A DNA stretch of 64,000 nt from the NCBI GenBank assembly GCA_013398955.1, contig VWPU01006282.1:1-64000 (forward strand), read 5' to 3'. Of the stretch, positions 1-11,099 are shown piece after piece. The position numbers and the translations under genes are program-made. Source of the DNA: Callaeas wilsoni. Lineage: Eukaryota > Chordata > Aves > Passeriformes > Callaeidae. The notes beneath the pieces were generated by a model that worked only from the letters and a program-made list of their open reading frames with translations, was not told where the DNA came from and searched no databases. How positions within the stretch are numbered: the stretch's first letter is position 1; every line of letters begins with the position of its first letter.

Positions 1-330
1 CTCCTCCTCCTCCTCCTTCATCCATCCTTCCTCCGACCCGCCGGGGGACGGCCCAGGTGATCCGCCGCTGGGGGTGCGTGGGGGCTGTGTGTGCGTGGTG
101 TCCGCGTCGAGTTTGTAAGTTCTCGGAGGATATCGCCCCGCTCTCCCCCCAGCCCGGGCGGGGTTTCCTCACTGGGGGTCGGTGAAAGATATTCCGCCTC
201 CCCTCCTCCTTCCCCATCCTGTCCGCTCCCTCCGTGGCCAAAAATAATGCCGCGTTGAAATCGCGGCTGCAGAACAGCGGGGTTTACGCCGCCCCGCAGC
301 CGGCCCCCACCCCAAATTGCGGCGCTTAGA
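1..330 (+). promoter_or_regulatory. GPR12: CpG-rich promoter / 5' leader of GPR12
   Basis: The first 330 bases are strongly GC-rich with many CpGs, unlike the AT-rich remainder of the window, and sit directly upstream of the GPR12 coding exon. It opens with a (CTC)n run at 1-17. This is the composition expected of a CpG-island promoter with a transcribed leader. No TATA box is evident. The island may continue to the left of the window, so its start is not defined here. Transcription start sites cannot be placed from sequence alone. Confidence 0.6.
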
Positions 331-551
331 GAGGGGGCTTTGGCTGCTTTATGGGTTGCCTCCCGTGCCCGTGCCTCCTTCCCTTGTGGAGGTTACCCTA
401 AGGATCACTCAGCCTCTGTGCATCGGTCCCTTGGAGAATAATCCCGGGCAGTTTAAAATATCCTCACCCCCCTTGACACCCCCCCCCCCCCCGTTTTTGT
501 TTTTATTTTCTATTGTCACATTTATGTAACAAGTGCCTGCCTGCACATCAG
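115..551 (+). other. GPR12: Inferred 5'UTR intron of GPR12
   Basis: A consensus donor (GTAAGT at 115-120) follows GC-rich leader sequence. A plausible acceptor (CAG ending at 551) lies after pyrimidine-rich sequence that includes a C14 run at 479-492. Splicing 114 to 552 would leave a short leader segment before the GPR12 start codon. A weaker alternative donor is the GT at 57-58. GPR12-family genes commonly have a non-coding 5' exon and an intronless coding region, so an intron here is reasonable, but the boundaries are inference. Confidence 0.35.
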
Positions 552-577
552 GCTGGTGTTGCTGTCTAGGGCGTTGC

Positions 578-622
578 ATGCTCCGGGGGGGTGATGTATC
601 CAGTGCTGTGGCTGAACATTAA
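578..622 (+). other. Upstream ORF (14 codons) in GPR12 leader
   Basis: An ATG at 578 opens a 14-codon frame closed by TAA at 620-622, in a different frame from GPR12 and ending 38 nt before its start codon. If the leader is spliced at about 552, this uORF would be in the mature mRNA and could reduce initiation at GPR12. A second upstream ATG at 594 is in frame with GPR12 and would add 22 residues. There is no evidence that either is translated. Confidence 0.35.
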
Positions 623-659
623 AAATAATGTCTTTCTGTTGAAGAAGACAGGGGTTAAA

Positions 660-1664
660 ATGAATGAAGATCTGAAGGTTAATTTGAGCTGGCTGCCTCA
701 GGATCATGTAGAAGCCAGCTCTACAGAGAATGCCTCAGCTGCAGGCTCCTCCCTGGTTCCTGCCGTAGACCCTGAGCCAGAGCTTTTGGTAAACCCCTGG
801 GACATTGTCTTGTGTACTTCAGGGACCCTTATCTCCTGCGAAAATGCCGTTGTGGTTCTGATCATTTTCCATAATCCCAGTCTTCGCGCCCCCATGTTCC
901 TCCTGATAGGCAGCCTGGCACTGGCAGATCTCTTAGCAGGCATTGGATTGATCATCAATTTTGTTTTTGCCTACCTTCTGCGATCAGAAGCTACGAAACT
1001 GGTTACGATTGGACTGATTGTTGCCTCTTTCTCAGCATCTGTTGGCAGCTTGCTGGCTATCACTGTTGATCGTTACCTCTCCCTGTATTATGCTCTGACT
1101 TACAATTCAGAGAGGACTGTCACTTTTACCTATGTCATGCTTATATTGCTCTGGGGAGCATCTATCTGTATTGGACTGCTGCCTGTAATGGGCTGGAACT
1201 GCCTCAGAGATGAATCCACCTGCAGTGTTATCAGACCACTCACAAAAAATAATGCAGCTGTCCTTTCGGTCTCTTTCTTGCTTATGTTTGCCCTCATGCT
1301 GCAGCTCTACATTCAGATCTGTAAAATTGTGATGCGCCATGCCCATCAGATTGCCTTGCAACACCATTTCCTGGCCACTTCCCACTATGTGACCACCCGA
1401 AAAGGAGTGTCTACTTTGGCCATTATTTTGGGGACTTTTGCCGCTTGCTGGATGCCTTTTACGCTCTATTCTTTAATAGCAGATTACACCTATCCTTCTA
1501 TATACACCTATGCCACCCTCCTGCCAGCTACCTACAATTCCATCATCAATCCTGTAATATATGCTTTTAGAAACCAGGAGATTCAGAAAGCACTTTGGCT
1601 CGTCTGTTGTGGCTGTATTCCTTCTAACCTGTCTCAGAGGGCAAGATCACCCAGTGATGTCTGA
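660..1664 (+). CDS. GPR12: G protein-coupled receptor 12 (orphan class A GPCR)
   Basis: The complete intronless frame encodes 334 aa, the usual GPR12 length. GPR12 belongs to the GPR3/6/12 group of orphan plasma-membrane receptors that signal constitutively through Gs to raise cAMP, in brain and in oocyte meiotic arrest. The N-tail has two glycosylation sequons (N8, N24). Seven hydrophobic segments fall at about 46-70, 79-103, 114-136, 155-176, 197-221, 248-272 and 282-303. Hallmarks are D90 in TM2, the DRY motif at 137-139, CWMP at 263-266 in TM6 and NPVIY at 297-301 in TM7. C316, C317 and C319 are likely palmitoylation sites. The start at 660 matches the recalled mammalian N-terminus (MNEDLKVNLS) and has A at -3. 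An in-frame ATG at 594 is an alternative; an in-frame stop at 567-569 limits any extension. From memory, residue 129 (Gly here) is Cys in human; not verified. Confidence 0.97.
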   Translation: MNEDLKVNLSWLPQDHVEASSTENASAAGSSLVPAVDPEPELLVNPWDIVLCTSGTLISCENAVVVLIIFHNPSLRAPMFLLIGSLALADLLAGIGLIINFVFAYLLRSEATKLVTIGLIVASFSASVGSLLAITVDRYLSLYYALTYNSERTVTFTYVMLILLWGASICIGLLPVMGWNCLRDESTCSVIRPLTKNNAAVLSVSFLLMFALMLQLYIQICKIVMRHAHQIALQHHFLATSHYVTTRKGVSTLAIILGTFAACWMPFTLYSLIADYTYPSIYTYATLLPATYNSIINPVIYAFRNQEIQKALWLVCCGCIPSNLSQRARSPSDV

Positions 1665-2915
1665 TTGGCAGCCAGGAGGACGCTCCTTAACATGTTACTT
1701 TCCAGACATTCTGTCTTTGGTTTAGATGCATTCATTAAATGGTGTGTGGTGGGTTCACATAAAAACCACAGGATGGATTGACATTTTTGTAAACGGAAAA
1801 CCCCAGCGACCGAAATCAATCGAGTGGTTTAAGGAAGATTTCCAAAATTGAAATAATCAGTGTTCTTACAGATTTATGATGTTGCTCAGGGTCTTTTTGT
1901 CATATTACCCAGACTTTGCCATGTTTGCCACAATTTTACATTAAGTTTGCTAATTAAAATTAAGATTGAAACAGCAGACTTCTTTAAAATTGTTTATGTG
2001 ATTGATTTTAGTCATACTGCATGTTACAATCTGTTGTTAGAATATTTTTTTCCTCTTTAATTTTTTTTAAATGGAAAAAAAACCCCAAACCAAGTCCTGT
2101 TACCCCATCTGTATATCATGAAAATACTCTTCAAAATAATGGCCAATTGTACTGATTTATATGGAATTTATTGTAATAATCTCAGTGCAACAAATTTGCT
2201 CTAAGTGAGAACTTGTGCAGCTTTTTATTTCACATCTCAGCATGAATTAGGTTGACAATTGTTTTCAAGAGTTACCTGTTCTCTCATGTGTTCTGGCTGG
2301 ATGCTAAAGCAAGAGATGTGCGTTGCTTTCCTTTTCAAAAGTCAGACATGTTTTCACTTGCATGTGGGACATTGGAGCTATGCTGTTGATTTTAAAACTG
2401 ACGGGGGTATCTTTGAAATTGATGGAACAATATGGCCTCTTTCGGCTATACATTTGTAATGGATTGAAAACTGGGTTTCTCAGACAAGTTTATCTTTTCA
2501 GAAAAGTGCAAGAAATGTTTCGTAAAACAGCCTACAGATTGCTTGCAGCACATATTTAGCAGTACATGAAATGGTTCCCCTACATTTGTTATCAAGTCAA
2601 TACTATTGCCATTTGTTTTCACTGTTCTCCTATGTAATTTTAAATAGCGACATTTATAAATTCTCAAAGCATATCTGGTTCATAATTATATGCACCCAGG
2701 ACTGCAAGATGAAACCGTGTTTTCTCCTTTTCTGGCAGTTTCATTCTATGCACTGTACACATGTCAGTTCACTTCATTGTAGGACTTCATTATAGTTCTG
2801 GTCTAGAAAGCAGAGCTTCCTCTCATGAATGGTTAAATTTCAAACTGCTTCTAACCTTCCACTGAAGCCACATTAGAATGCACTAGAAATAAAGCATTGT
2901 TTTCTGATTTGAAGA
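1665..2915 (+). other. GPR12: GPR12 3'UTR, proximal form
   Basis: AT-rich non-coding sequence follows the GPR12 stop and has no convincing coding potential on either strand. It runs to a canonical AATAAA at 2888-2893 with T/G-rich sequence downstream, giving a plausible 3'UTR of about 1.25 kb. The small ORFs in it are short and unrecognised. Confidence 0.55.
2888..2893 (+). terminator. Candidate proximal poly(A) signal of GPR12
   Basis: AATAAA followed within about 10-30 nt by T/G-rich sequence, about 1.2 kb after the GPR12 stop. It is the first well-placed canonical hexamer on this strand. Others, such as 3768-3773 and 5161-5166, have poorer context. Confidence 0.5.
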
Positions 2916-5900
2916 CTTGATTGTCAGAGAGAAAATCTTCCTGGCACTTGTCTTCATGAAACTTACAGTGTACCCTCATGTCAGTGCATGGGAGTTTAAG
3001 AGTACCGCTTCCATTAGTGTTGATGGGAGCTCGATGTATTCATGCCCTGGCATCAGTAGGAGGTTATACTCCCTTGAATGTCAAAGTCAGCATATTGTAT
3101 TGTTGCTTCAGTACCTTCCTTTAAAAAAAGGTTCCAAAACTCAAGTGTAAAAATAGCAATATTTACAGTTCAATGAAAAAATATACCTGTGTAGTAGAGA
3201 TAGTAGAGACAACTGCGCTGCTGGTCTGGATTTTTCCAAATGGAATCTGTCCTTTTCACGTGGACGTTTGGATGACTGTAGCTTTTTGTGGCAAAGTTTC
3301 TGTGACGTTAAGAATCATATGCTATACACAAAGCTGAATTGCAAATATGAGTTGTCTGTAAACAAGGCTCTGTAGAGATTTCTATGAGCAATAACTAATT
3401 TTAGTTGCAATGCTGGGTTTAAATTCCATTATTTACTTGGTTCAACCTTCATGATATTTGGTTCTTACTTGGTAATCTGATTAGTTTAATAACTGCATGG
3501 CATGAGCCAGTAGAGCTGTGAATTTGAAGCTCCCCTGACTTCCCTGTGACTTACAGATGCTCGGCAAGTTAGACTATGACCTCTGCTCAGTGTAGGGTAT
3601 TGGTGTTCTTTATTTACTTATGAATGATACTGAAACTCTAGTCATTGAATTTGTTACAATTTTTTGTATAAGAAATACTCACTTCATAAGTATCCATGCT
3701 ACATATGTGTGCAGTTTTGCAAGTATGCAAACTATTGGGAAATAATGGCAGTAAAAGTCAGGAGATGAATAAAGTAGAGAGGCTGAATAATGCAGGATGG
3801 TACTTTTAAAAGAAAAAATGGGTTTAAGTCATGCAATCTTTGCTCCCCCTGCTTTTTCCCTTATTTGTTCTTCTGTATCAAATTGCTGAAAGTATCATGA
3901 AGATGAGCAGCTACAACTCTGACCAAAACTCAGTCCTGAGGGCAACTGTTGTTTTCCTTATGCAGACCTGTTCTCATCCTCTTGGATAACCTCACAGGCA
4001 TTAGTGTTTTTCTCTAGGCAACACCTGTGTGGTAGGGAAGCCAGAGAAAAACAGCACAGAGGGAGATAATGTCATCCCCTCTTCTCATGCTTTTTCACCT
4101 CCTGTCCTTGTCACCTTCCTCACTCCACAGGCTGCTCAATTCCGCAGAGGCTCTCCAGTGTGCCAGGGGAGCCGACCTCTTCCTTGTGCCAGAGCAAAGA
4201 GATTTGTAATTGGAAGCTTCTCTCCAGAGGAGCAGAGCAAGTCAAATGGAGGAAAGAAGGATTAATTATAGCAATCCCACAAAGCTAGCTCATAGGGATG
4301 TGATTTGCCCTTGTTTGAGGAGTTGTGCATGGTTACCTTCCACCACAAACAGATGAGAAACATGATTCTGCCTCCCAAGATACCGCTGTGACCTCCAGTG
4401 AGGATTTTGCCTCTTCCAGAAATATGTTCTTAAACTGAGACTATGCAGCATAGGCCAGAAAATCCTACTGAAAGTCAACAACATAGGTTTGCCTGCAGCT
4501 GTCAGGCCAAACTTTACCATGGTCTGCAGCACTGCGATGGCTGCTCCGTAACACACCTCTGAGTGAGCTCTGGGAAGTAGGGGCAGAGCTGTGGGTACAA
4601 AGCTGCCTCCCTCACTTGCACAGAAGAATTGCTTGACAGCCAGCCACCTTTCAGACCCTGCAGAATTAAGCAACTCTCTGCTGTCCCCTCAGAATGACAG
4701 TGGAGGCCCCCGTTCTGTATGGTGAGGTGCCAGTATCCATCCAAGGTCCTCTTGAAACTGGCAGAAATCCAGCCAACTTGCAGTTCCTGATATTTTGTTG
4801 TCCCATCGAACAACAACAGTGCATAAGACCAGGGGGGTTAGATTCACCATTCTGTGTACAGTGAAGTAGCTTTTATATCTCCATTGTAATGACAAAAGAT
4901 TTTTTTTTTCCTTAGTATGTAATTTAGTTCAAGGAATTTAAGTTCATGTTTATTTAGTAACACACTTGACCCAAAGTTAGTAACAGGTTGTATCCTGGTG
5001 GGAAAAATTTATTGTGGTCAGTTTTTCATATGTTCATCCTCAAAGCCTGGGAGAGGATTTTTTTAAAATTTTCTTCTTTTTTTTTCTTTATTTTTTTTAA
5101 CCATTTCCCCCAATAGTAATATTTCAGCAATAAGGAGAAATGTGTTTTTAGCACAAGAGCAATAAAATTCTCCATGATGTGGATACTATAAACTGCTGGG
5201 TAAACTCAGAGCAATAGAGAGGAAGCAATATATACTTTAGACAAAAAACCACTAACTTGCAAAGGACTTTCAGTAAGCATAAGTCTTCCTTTGTTAAGCA
5301 GATGCTATCCGACCAATGTGGGACATTATTTCTGGTTGATTTGTTTTATAATCATTGAATTCCAGAATAGAATTACACAGCAATAACATTTTACCTTAAT
5401 TCTTGGATCCTGAGTTTGTGCTATTTGCTGAAAGAATTATGTACTGCAGTGGGGAGTTTTATTCTTTTCATTGTTTGGCATTTAGTTCTACAGCATTCTG
5501 TGGATAAATTAATAGTGTTTAAGATTTCCGGTTGTAACTTAATCCTGAGAATACCTGAATTTGTCATGCTCATCAAGATGACTATGATAAATGGTGCTAG
5601 CCCATTCTGAAGACAGTTTTATTATGATACCAGTGAAGAAAACCCCTACCAATACCCAGGCTCTTTGGAAGCAAGCTGAAAGGCCTGATACTGCTGCCGT
5701 ATCTTCCTGCCATTGACACTCAGTGACATAAGCAGTTGCATCCATCCTTTAGTGTTCAGGGACTAGACCTGAGGCATCTTGGAGTCACTAAAACTCCATG
5801 GACAGCAGTGAACTTTGGCATAGACCAGCACTCATGCTATCCCCAAAGAGCTGTTATTCTCTTGCCTCATTTTCTTTGGGATCTTTTAGCTTTTAAAAAT

Positions 5901-7849
5901 AAAATAGATGTGACTTCATTTCCCCAAGGTGATAAGCAACCTGCTGTGTGACTAGAAGCATTGCTACAAATCAAGCCCCTGAAGCATAACTACACGCTCA
6001 TTAATTAAAAAAAAAAGAAAAAGAAAAAGGGTGGTTCTGTAACATGCAGAACAATGTTTTCAAAGTGTTGGCCCTGACTTTTATGAAGAGAAAGTACATA
6101 TGGTCTGTTTTTTCTATGTACAATAAATAAATAAAAGTAAGAATTGGACAGAGTAGATGCTATTTAAAAACCCACCAGCTATCCTGTCACTTTATCTGAG
6201 ATACTGAATAGTTCTAGATTGGCTTAGTGGTAGTCCGGAGATGTTCCATGGAGAAAAAATAAGATCTCTCAAGCTCTGCTTATAGAGAACTAAAAGGAAG
6301 GAACTAAAAGGGAGTGGTGTCATTTATATCTCATGAATAAGCAAGAGGTCAGGAAAGATAAATTAGGCATGTGTATCTCCCTCATCTGTCAGTAAAAAAA
6401 TGATGGTACTTCCAATAAACTTGAAAGGTCTCCTGTCTGGAAATACTTTTTTAGTACAAGAGGAAATTACCCCTTAAAACTGGGTTCTGCTGTCTTCAGA
6501 TCAAGAATATGCAGTTCCTTTTAATGGATCAGAAATCTGGACAAACTGCAGGGATATCTACTTTCATATTAAGTGGATGATGAAAGATGAGAGATGGAAG
6601 TCTCTATGGCGTGGTGAATCAGCCAAATTCAATCACTCCGTGCTTGAGCTTGGCCAGGAAGGATGCTTGAGTAAACACATCCCTTGTGAGAAGGTTGTTT
6701 TGAACTGCCCATTTGGAACCTCACCTGAGGTACACGGAGCCCCCAGGAGGGCCTCTGGGGCTGCCCCTGTTCTGGGGTGTGGTGCAGCAGTGCCGTGTCC
6801 TTGAGGCTGCCAGTATGGCTGCCCCTCTTGAGTGGTGTTCAGAGAGCAGAGAGGAGATATGATCAGGAGTGAGGTCCACCTGCCTTGAAAATGTTGCCCC
6901 ATATTTTATTCAGTTTATTACTTGTCTTGTTAGCGCAGTCTTCCTTGGCCCCACTTGAAATCAGAAGAGAGTTTTTGTGGAAAAACATTGAAAATTCAAA
7001 CTAGGACCACCGGAAGATTATTTTACAGTAAGTCATTATGGGTTTTGGTTCCTTTTGGGGAGCAGCTAAGCCTGTACCTTTGTAGTAAATGTTTCTTTGA
7101 AAACAATATGCGTTTGCACTAAAAGAGTCCATGCTGCTGTTTATTCACAAAATTGTTGTGATTTTGTAAGCCCCACGAGAAGAAAGAATTGCACATTTCA
7201 CTGTTATACAAACTTCTTATAGAAGAGAAGGGAAAAAACCAAACCTCAATGTAGGTTAGATGAAAGCATATTGCAGTTAATTAGTGTGTCACTGCTATGA
7301 TGCAGACTAATTCAGTGCCCCACGGAAAGGACAGGGGGAGATTTTTCCAGTGGAGATTCTTGGCAAATAGGTTGAGAGAGTAAAACTCATTTTAAAACAA
7401 CAGTCAGTTACAGCTGCCGTCACAAACTCCTTGAACTGGCTTTTAAGGAAATTGTTCTCACCTCCCCAAACCTTGGTTTTGCACTTTACATATGCCAAGG
7501 CAATTTTTACACACTCTCTGATATGCCACATATTTAATTGGAAAATAAAGTAGTATTTGTTTCCCCCTCCCAGGTAGGGGGAAGCATGTTATGTCCCAGA
7601 ACTAATGAACCGATTTAGTTATCTGATATCTCTAAGTAGCACAGAACTTTCTAAAAAGCATGGAGTACTTATGGTCATTCATTTAGGGGCTTCCTTGAAT
7701 TACAAGTGTAGAGTATTAGTATTTTAACTGATGGCCATAGAATTATTGGTTGGGTTACTTTTTTTTCCTCTCCTTCACCTCCCAACCACTCCAGCCCCCA
7801 GTAGTAAGATGTCTGGTACAGTCCTTTTTGCTTCAAGACATTGGTTTGC

Positions 7850-7904
7850 AGTTGGACTCAATGATCCCAAAGGTTCTCTCCAACCTCATTGATTCTGTGA
7901 TTCT
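7850..7904 (+). repeat. CR1 LINE 3'-tail fragment
   Basis: The sequence matches the familiar CR1 tail: a 'gttggactca atgatc' motif, then 'ccaacctcat', then the terminal 'gattctgtgattct' repeat. Only about 55 nt survive, in sense orientation. Confidence 0.8.
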
Positions 7905-10900
7905 AAGTACCTGCTTCTCATAAGTACAGTGGTGCATTCCTAGGTAAAAGCTGATTTACAAAGTTTTTAATAGTTTGTTACAACCCTTTCAAATATATCA
8001 GCAGCCCTTTTCCATTGAACAACTTTAGTGAGCGTTTGCCTTACACAGGAAATGTCCGATTCACCTGTGGGGTGGGAAAGCAAGCGTACTGCTACTGTTT
8101 TCTTTACACTGGTAATATTCTTTTTCCTCTAACCATTTGATTCCAACCATATGACCTACCATGATGTATGAGCACAGGCCTAGTCCTGGTTTCTCAAGGA
8201 AAAAGCAAGCCAGTACTAACTGCACATGCTGAAGACTGCATTCTGCAATGATTTACCTTAGAAAATGGAGGGACCTTCCACCTCTAAGAAATAGAGGCCA
8301 ACAAAATAGATTTTTTAATTTTTTTTTTTAAGTATAAACTCATTCTTAAAAGGAAATACCTGTGTCCAGGTTTAACATACTAGTTATATTACATGCTGAA
8401 TGGAGAAACAGTTACTTAGAGTATTTTAGTATGCCATTAACTTGATTAAGTATGATGAGCTATCACTTTTAAATAGCATAATTAGGTACTTAAATATAAT
8501 ATATATACATCCATAATTATTACGATTATTTAATTTACTTTTTTTATATATATGACATGCCATATATCATGCTCTATACCTTCATCGTGGATGTGGTTAA
8601 AGTGTAACCTCTTTGCTGGGCAGTTTCTTTTGATCAAAGAAAAATATAGCCCAACTTGTATGAGTCTTGCAAACACTGAAAGATTCAGCAGTAATTGATA
8701 CTTCAACAAACAAAGACAGGCTAGAGGTTTCAGATGGGAAGCAAATTCTCATATCTTTAATTCGGACAAATCCCACTGCTAGCTTTGAGATTACAGGAAT
8801 GTGTTCTATGACCACAGGTGGTACAGAATGCAGGAAGGGTACTTGTCACAAGCATGGGCCTATTTAGCAGTTGGAACTTTCTCCACACACTGTTCCCTTT
8901 TCTGTCTTGCTCTTTTTCTGTCTTTCATAGGTGCTTTGGTAACAGGGCTGCACAGGTCATGATTCCACACAGTCATGGGACACAGGTGTACATTTTGCGC
9001 TGGCTGATACTAACCTGGGGAATATTATAGTACCTAAAAAATTTATGCATTCATTTTCAAAGAGCAGGAAAATACTTATATGCTTCAGGGGTTTTCTGGG
9101 AGAAAGGTCTAGGACCTATAAGATTTAGGGCCAAAGTGTAGAGCTGGAATGCATTGATTACTTATGGTCCCCATAGAATTTTCCTCTTACTTCAGTGTTC
9201 ACAAAGATTAAACCCATCAAAATAATCAGGAATTTGGCTTCCCCTGCTTTCAGGGAGGAGATATTTTACAGTGTACAAATGAAAGCAGCATGATGTGGCC
9301 CTTCAAAAACTGAAATACCCACATCCAGAAAAGGACAAAAGGTTGTGTCCCCATGGAGTGTGGGCAGTTGTGCTCCATCCATGGGTTTTTGTGTTGCCAC
9401 TCTTTGGTTGCCCTCTGACAATGTAGTCCCTCAATATATGAGCAACACTCAGTCCACCTTGTGGTGCCTCTGCCCCAGAGGGCTCACGAGAAAAGAGCAC
9501 AGAGGTGAGGCTTTTCTGCAGTGTTGGTCGCAGGTCACAGCACAATGGGTTTGGAAAGGAGCTCTGCTCTCAGCAGAGAGCTTTCTGAAGATATGATAGA
9601 AAATAGAGAGCCTTCTTCAATCACGTTCCAGCCAAATTTGAGCTCTTTTCTTTTGTATCGCCCTCTCAGTGTAAGCAGAGACTTTCCTTGGTCTAGGAGG
9701 AGGAGGGTAAGTGGTTGCTGGGAGTGAGCACGCTCCAGCACACAGCTTTTTACACGGCAGCTATCCCAGAGCCGAGCAGCTGAAGGTACAGTAATCTGCT
9801 TCTGAACTCAGGCTGGTCCCTCTAGGAAGAACATGCACTTTTCCAGAATGCAGGAACAGTGTGTGTGATTTGTGCCAAAAGTGTGGAATGAGGATTGCAG
9901 CTGAAGAGGCAGGTAAATTGCCTGGATTACAAATACAGCAAAATAGGCATTCTCTAGGGTTACTTGCATGTGCTCGAATATAGTTTTTGTTGAAGCTGAT
10001 TGCAGTCCCATATATGTATGGAGGAGGAGAAGAATATGGACTTTGCGTTGGGCCTCAGCCAGAGCCAACCAAAGGAAATGGGCGTTCTTGGTTTTGTCAT
10101 TGTTTCTAGAGAGAGACACATTACACCTCTATCCATTTTGACGTGTGTAGCTTTTTACTCTTTGGGGCTAAAGTCCTCCTTTCTTTGGTCTGAGCTTTAC
10201 TGTCAGCCAAAATCTACAAAAGTTGATTGTAAGTGTGTTTACAAATGGAATTTCATAGGATAAGTGCTGTAAGTGTGCCTCTGAAATAAAGCTGTAAACT
10301 CTATGAAATGTGGAATACCCTGCACTAGTAGAACCACTAGTAATTTTCTAGACTTACTAACTAGACGCCCACATTTTTTGTTGCCAGATGCAATTAAAAA
10401 TAACCTGTAGTCTACCATGTTCATGTCATCAAATCCTCAGAGAGAACTTTTCCTAGGAAACATTGTACATTTCAGGTAGACACCTGATACTACTGACTGC
10501 AGTGTAGTTCCATGCTGAGTTTGAAAAGCTTCAGCAAAAACATCTGCATGGAGGATAGTTCTCATGCTACACATCTCCCTAGGAGCCAGGTGGATTGAGA
10601 TCCTGCATGTTGTGCTTTTCCTATGAGAACCAGTTACTGGTTTCATACATAAAGGCCTGTGGTTATTTCTTATACTAATTTAGGTTTTTGTTTGGTGTTT
10701 TTTTTTATTTAACTGTGGTTGAAGTTTGAACCATAGCTTGCCAGTGTATGAAGTGATTTTAAAAGGAAGTGAAACATCTTTGCCTCAGTTTCCCTTAAGC
10801 TTAAAGTTTTGAATTGCAACTACAGAGCTTCTTGTTGTATACAAGATAGTAATTTAATGCACTTTATTTAAAAAAGGCACAAATTATTTTCTTTATAAAA

Positions 10901-11050
10901 TGTTACAATTGCACTATGCTGTAAGAATTGGTTACTAAATATAAACTGTACAGTTTTGTAGTCAACATTGTAAGTGTTTAGTCATAAATGATTGAAACAA
11001 TTACATGTTTCAGTTAAATGTTAATTTTATATGTGGTGTATGTAGCCATA

Positions 11051-11056
11051 AATAAA
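11051..11056 (+). terminator. Candidate distal poly(A) signal
   Basis: AATAAA within an AT-rich stretch, followed about 25-35 nt later by a G/T-rich element (ggttggttgtttc near 11080-11092). This is textbook poly(A)-site architecture on the plus strand. The only plus-strand gene seen upstream is GPR12, 9.4 kb away. Confidence 0.5.
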
Positions 11057-11099
11057 TTTTCCTTTTTAAAAAATGAATGGTTGGTTGTTTCATTTCATT

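Larger units (their letters stand above)
2916..11070 (+). other. Non-coding AT-rich stretch; possible extended GPR12 3'UTR
   Basis: No gene is recognised on either strand. The longest frames, such as the minus-strand 4290-4673, lack homology I can name and lack codon structure. One CR1 tail lies at 7850-7904. The stretch ends at a well-formed poly(A) site (11051), so part or all of it could be an extended 3'UTR of GPR12. Otherwise it is intergenic. Confidence 0.4.

Noticed and set aside
704..1385. Minus-strand open frames (84 and 92 codons) antisense to GPR12
   Set aside because: They are mirror frames of a strongly conserved receptor coding exon with no recognisable product.
4290..4895. Minus-strand frames (127, 100 and 68 codons) in three overlapping frames
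   Set aside because: Openness in several frames at once, no recognisable domain and no splice context. The stretch may be an old repeat, but I could not name a family.
8490..8570. TA-rich stretch considered as a microsatellite or origin-like element
   Set aside because: The TATA runs are short and interrupted; this is ordinary AT-rich non-coding sequence.
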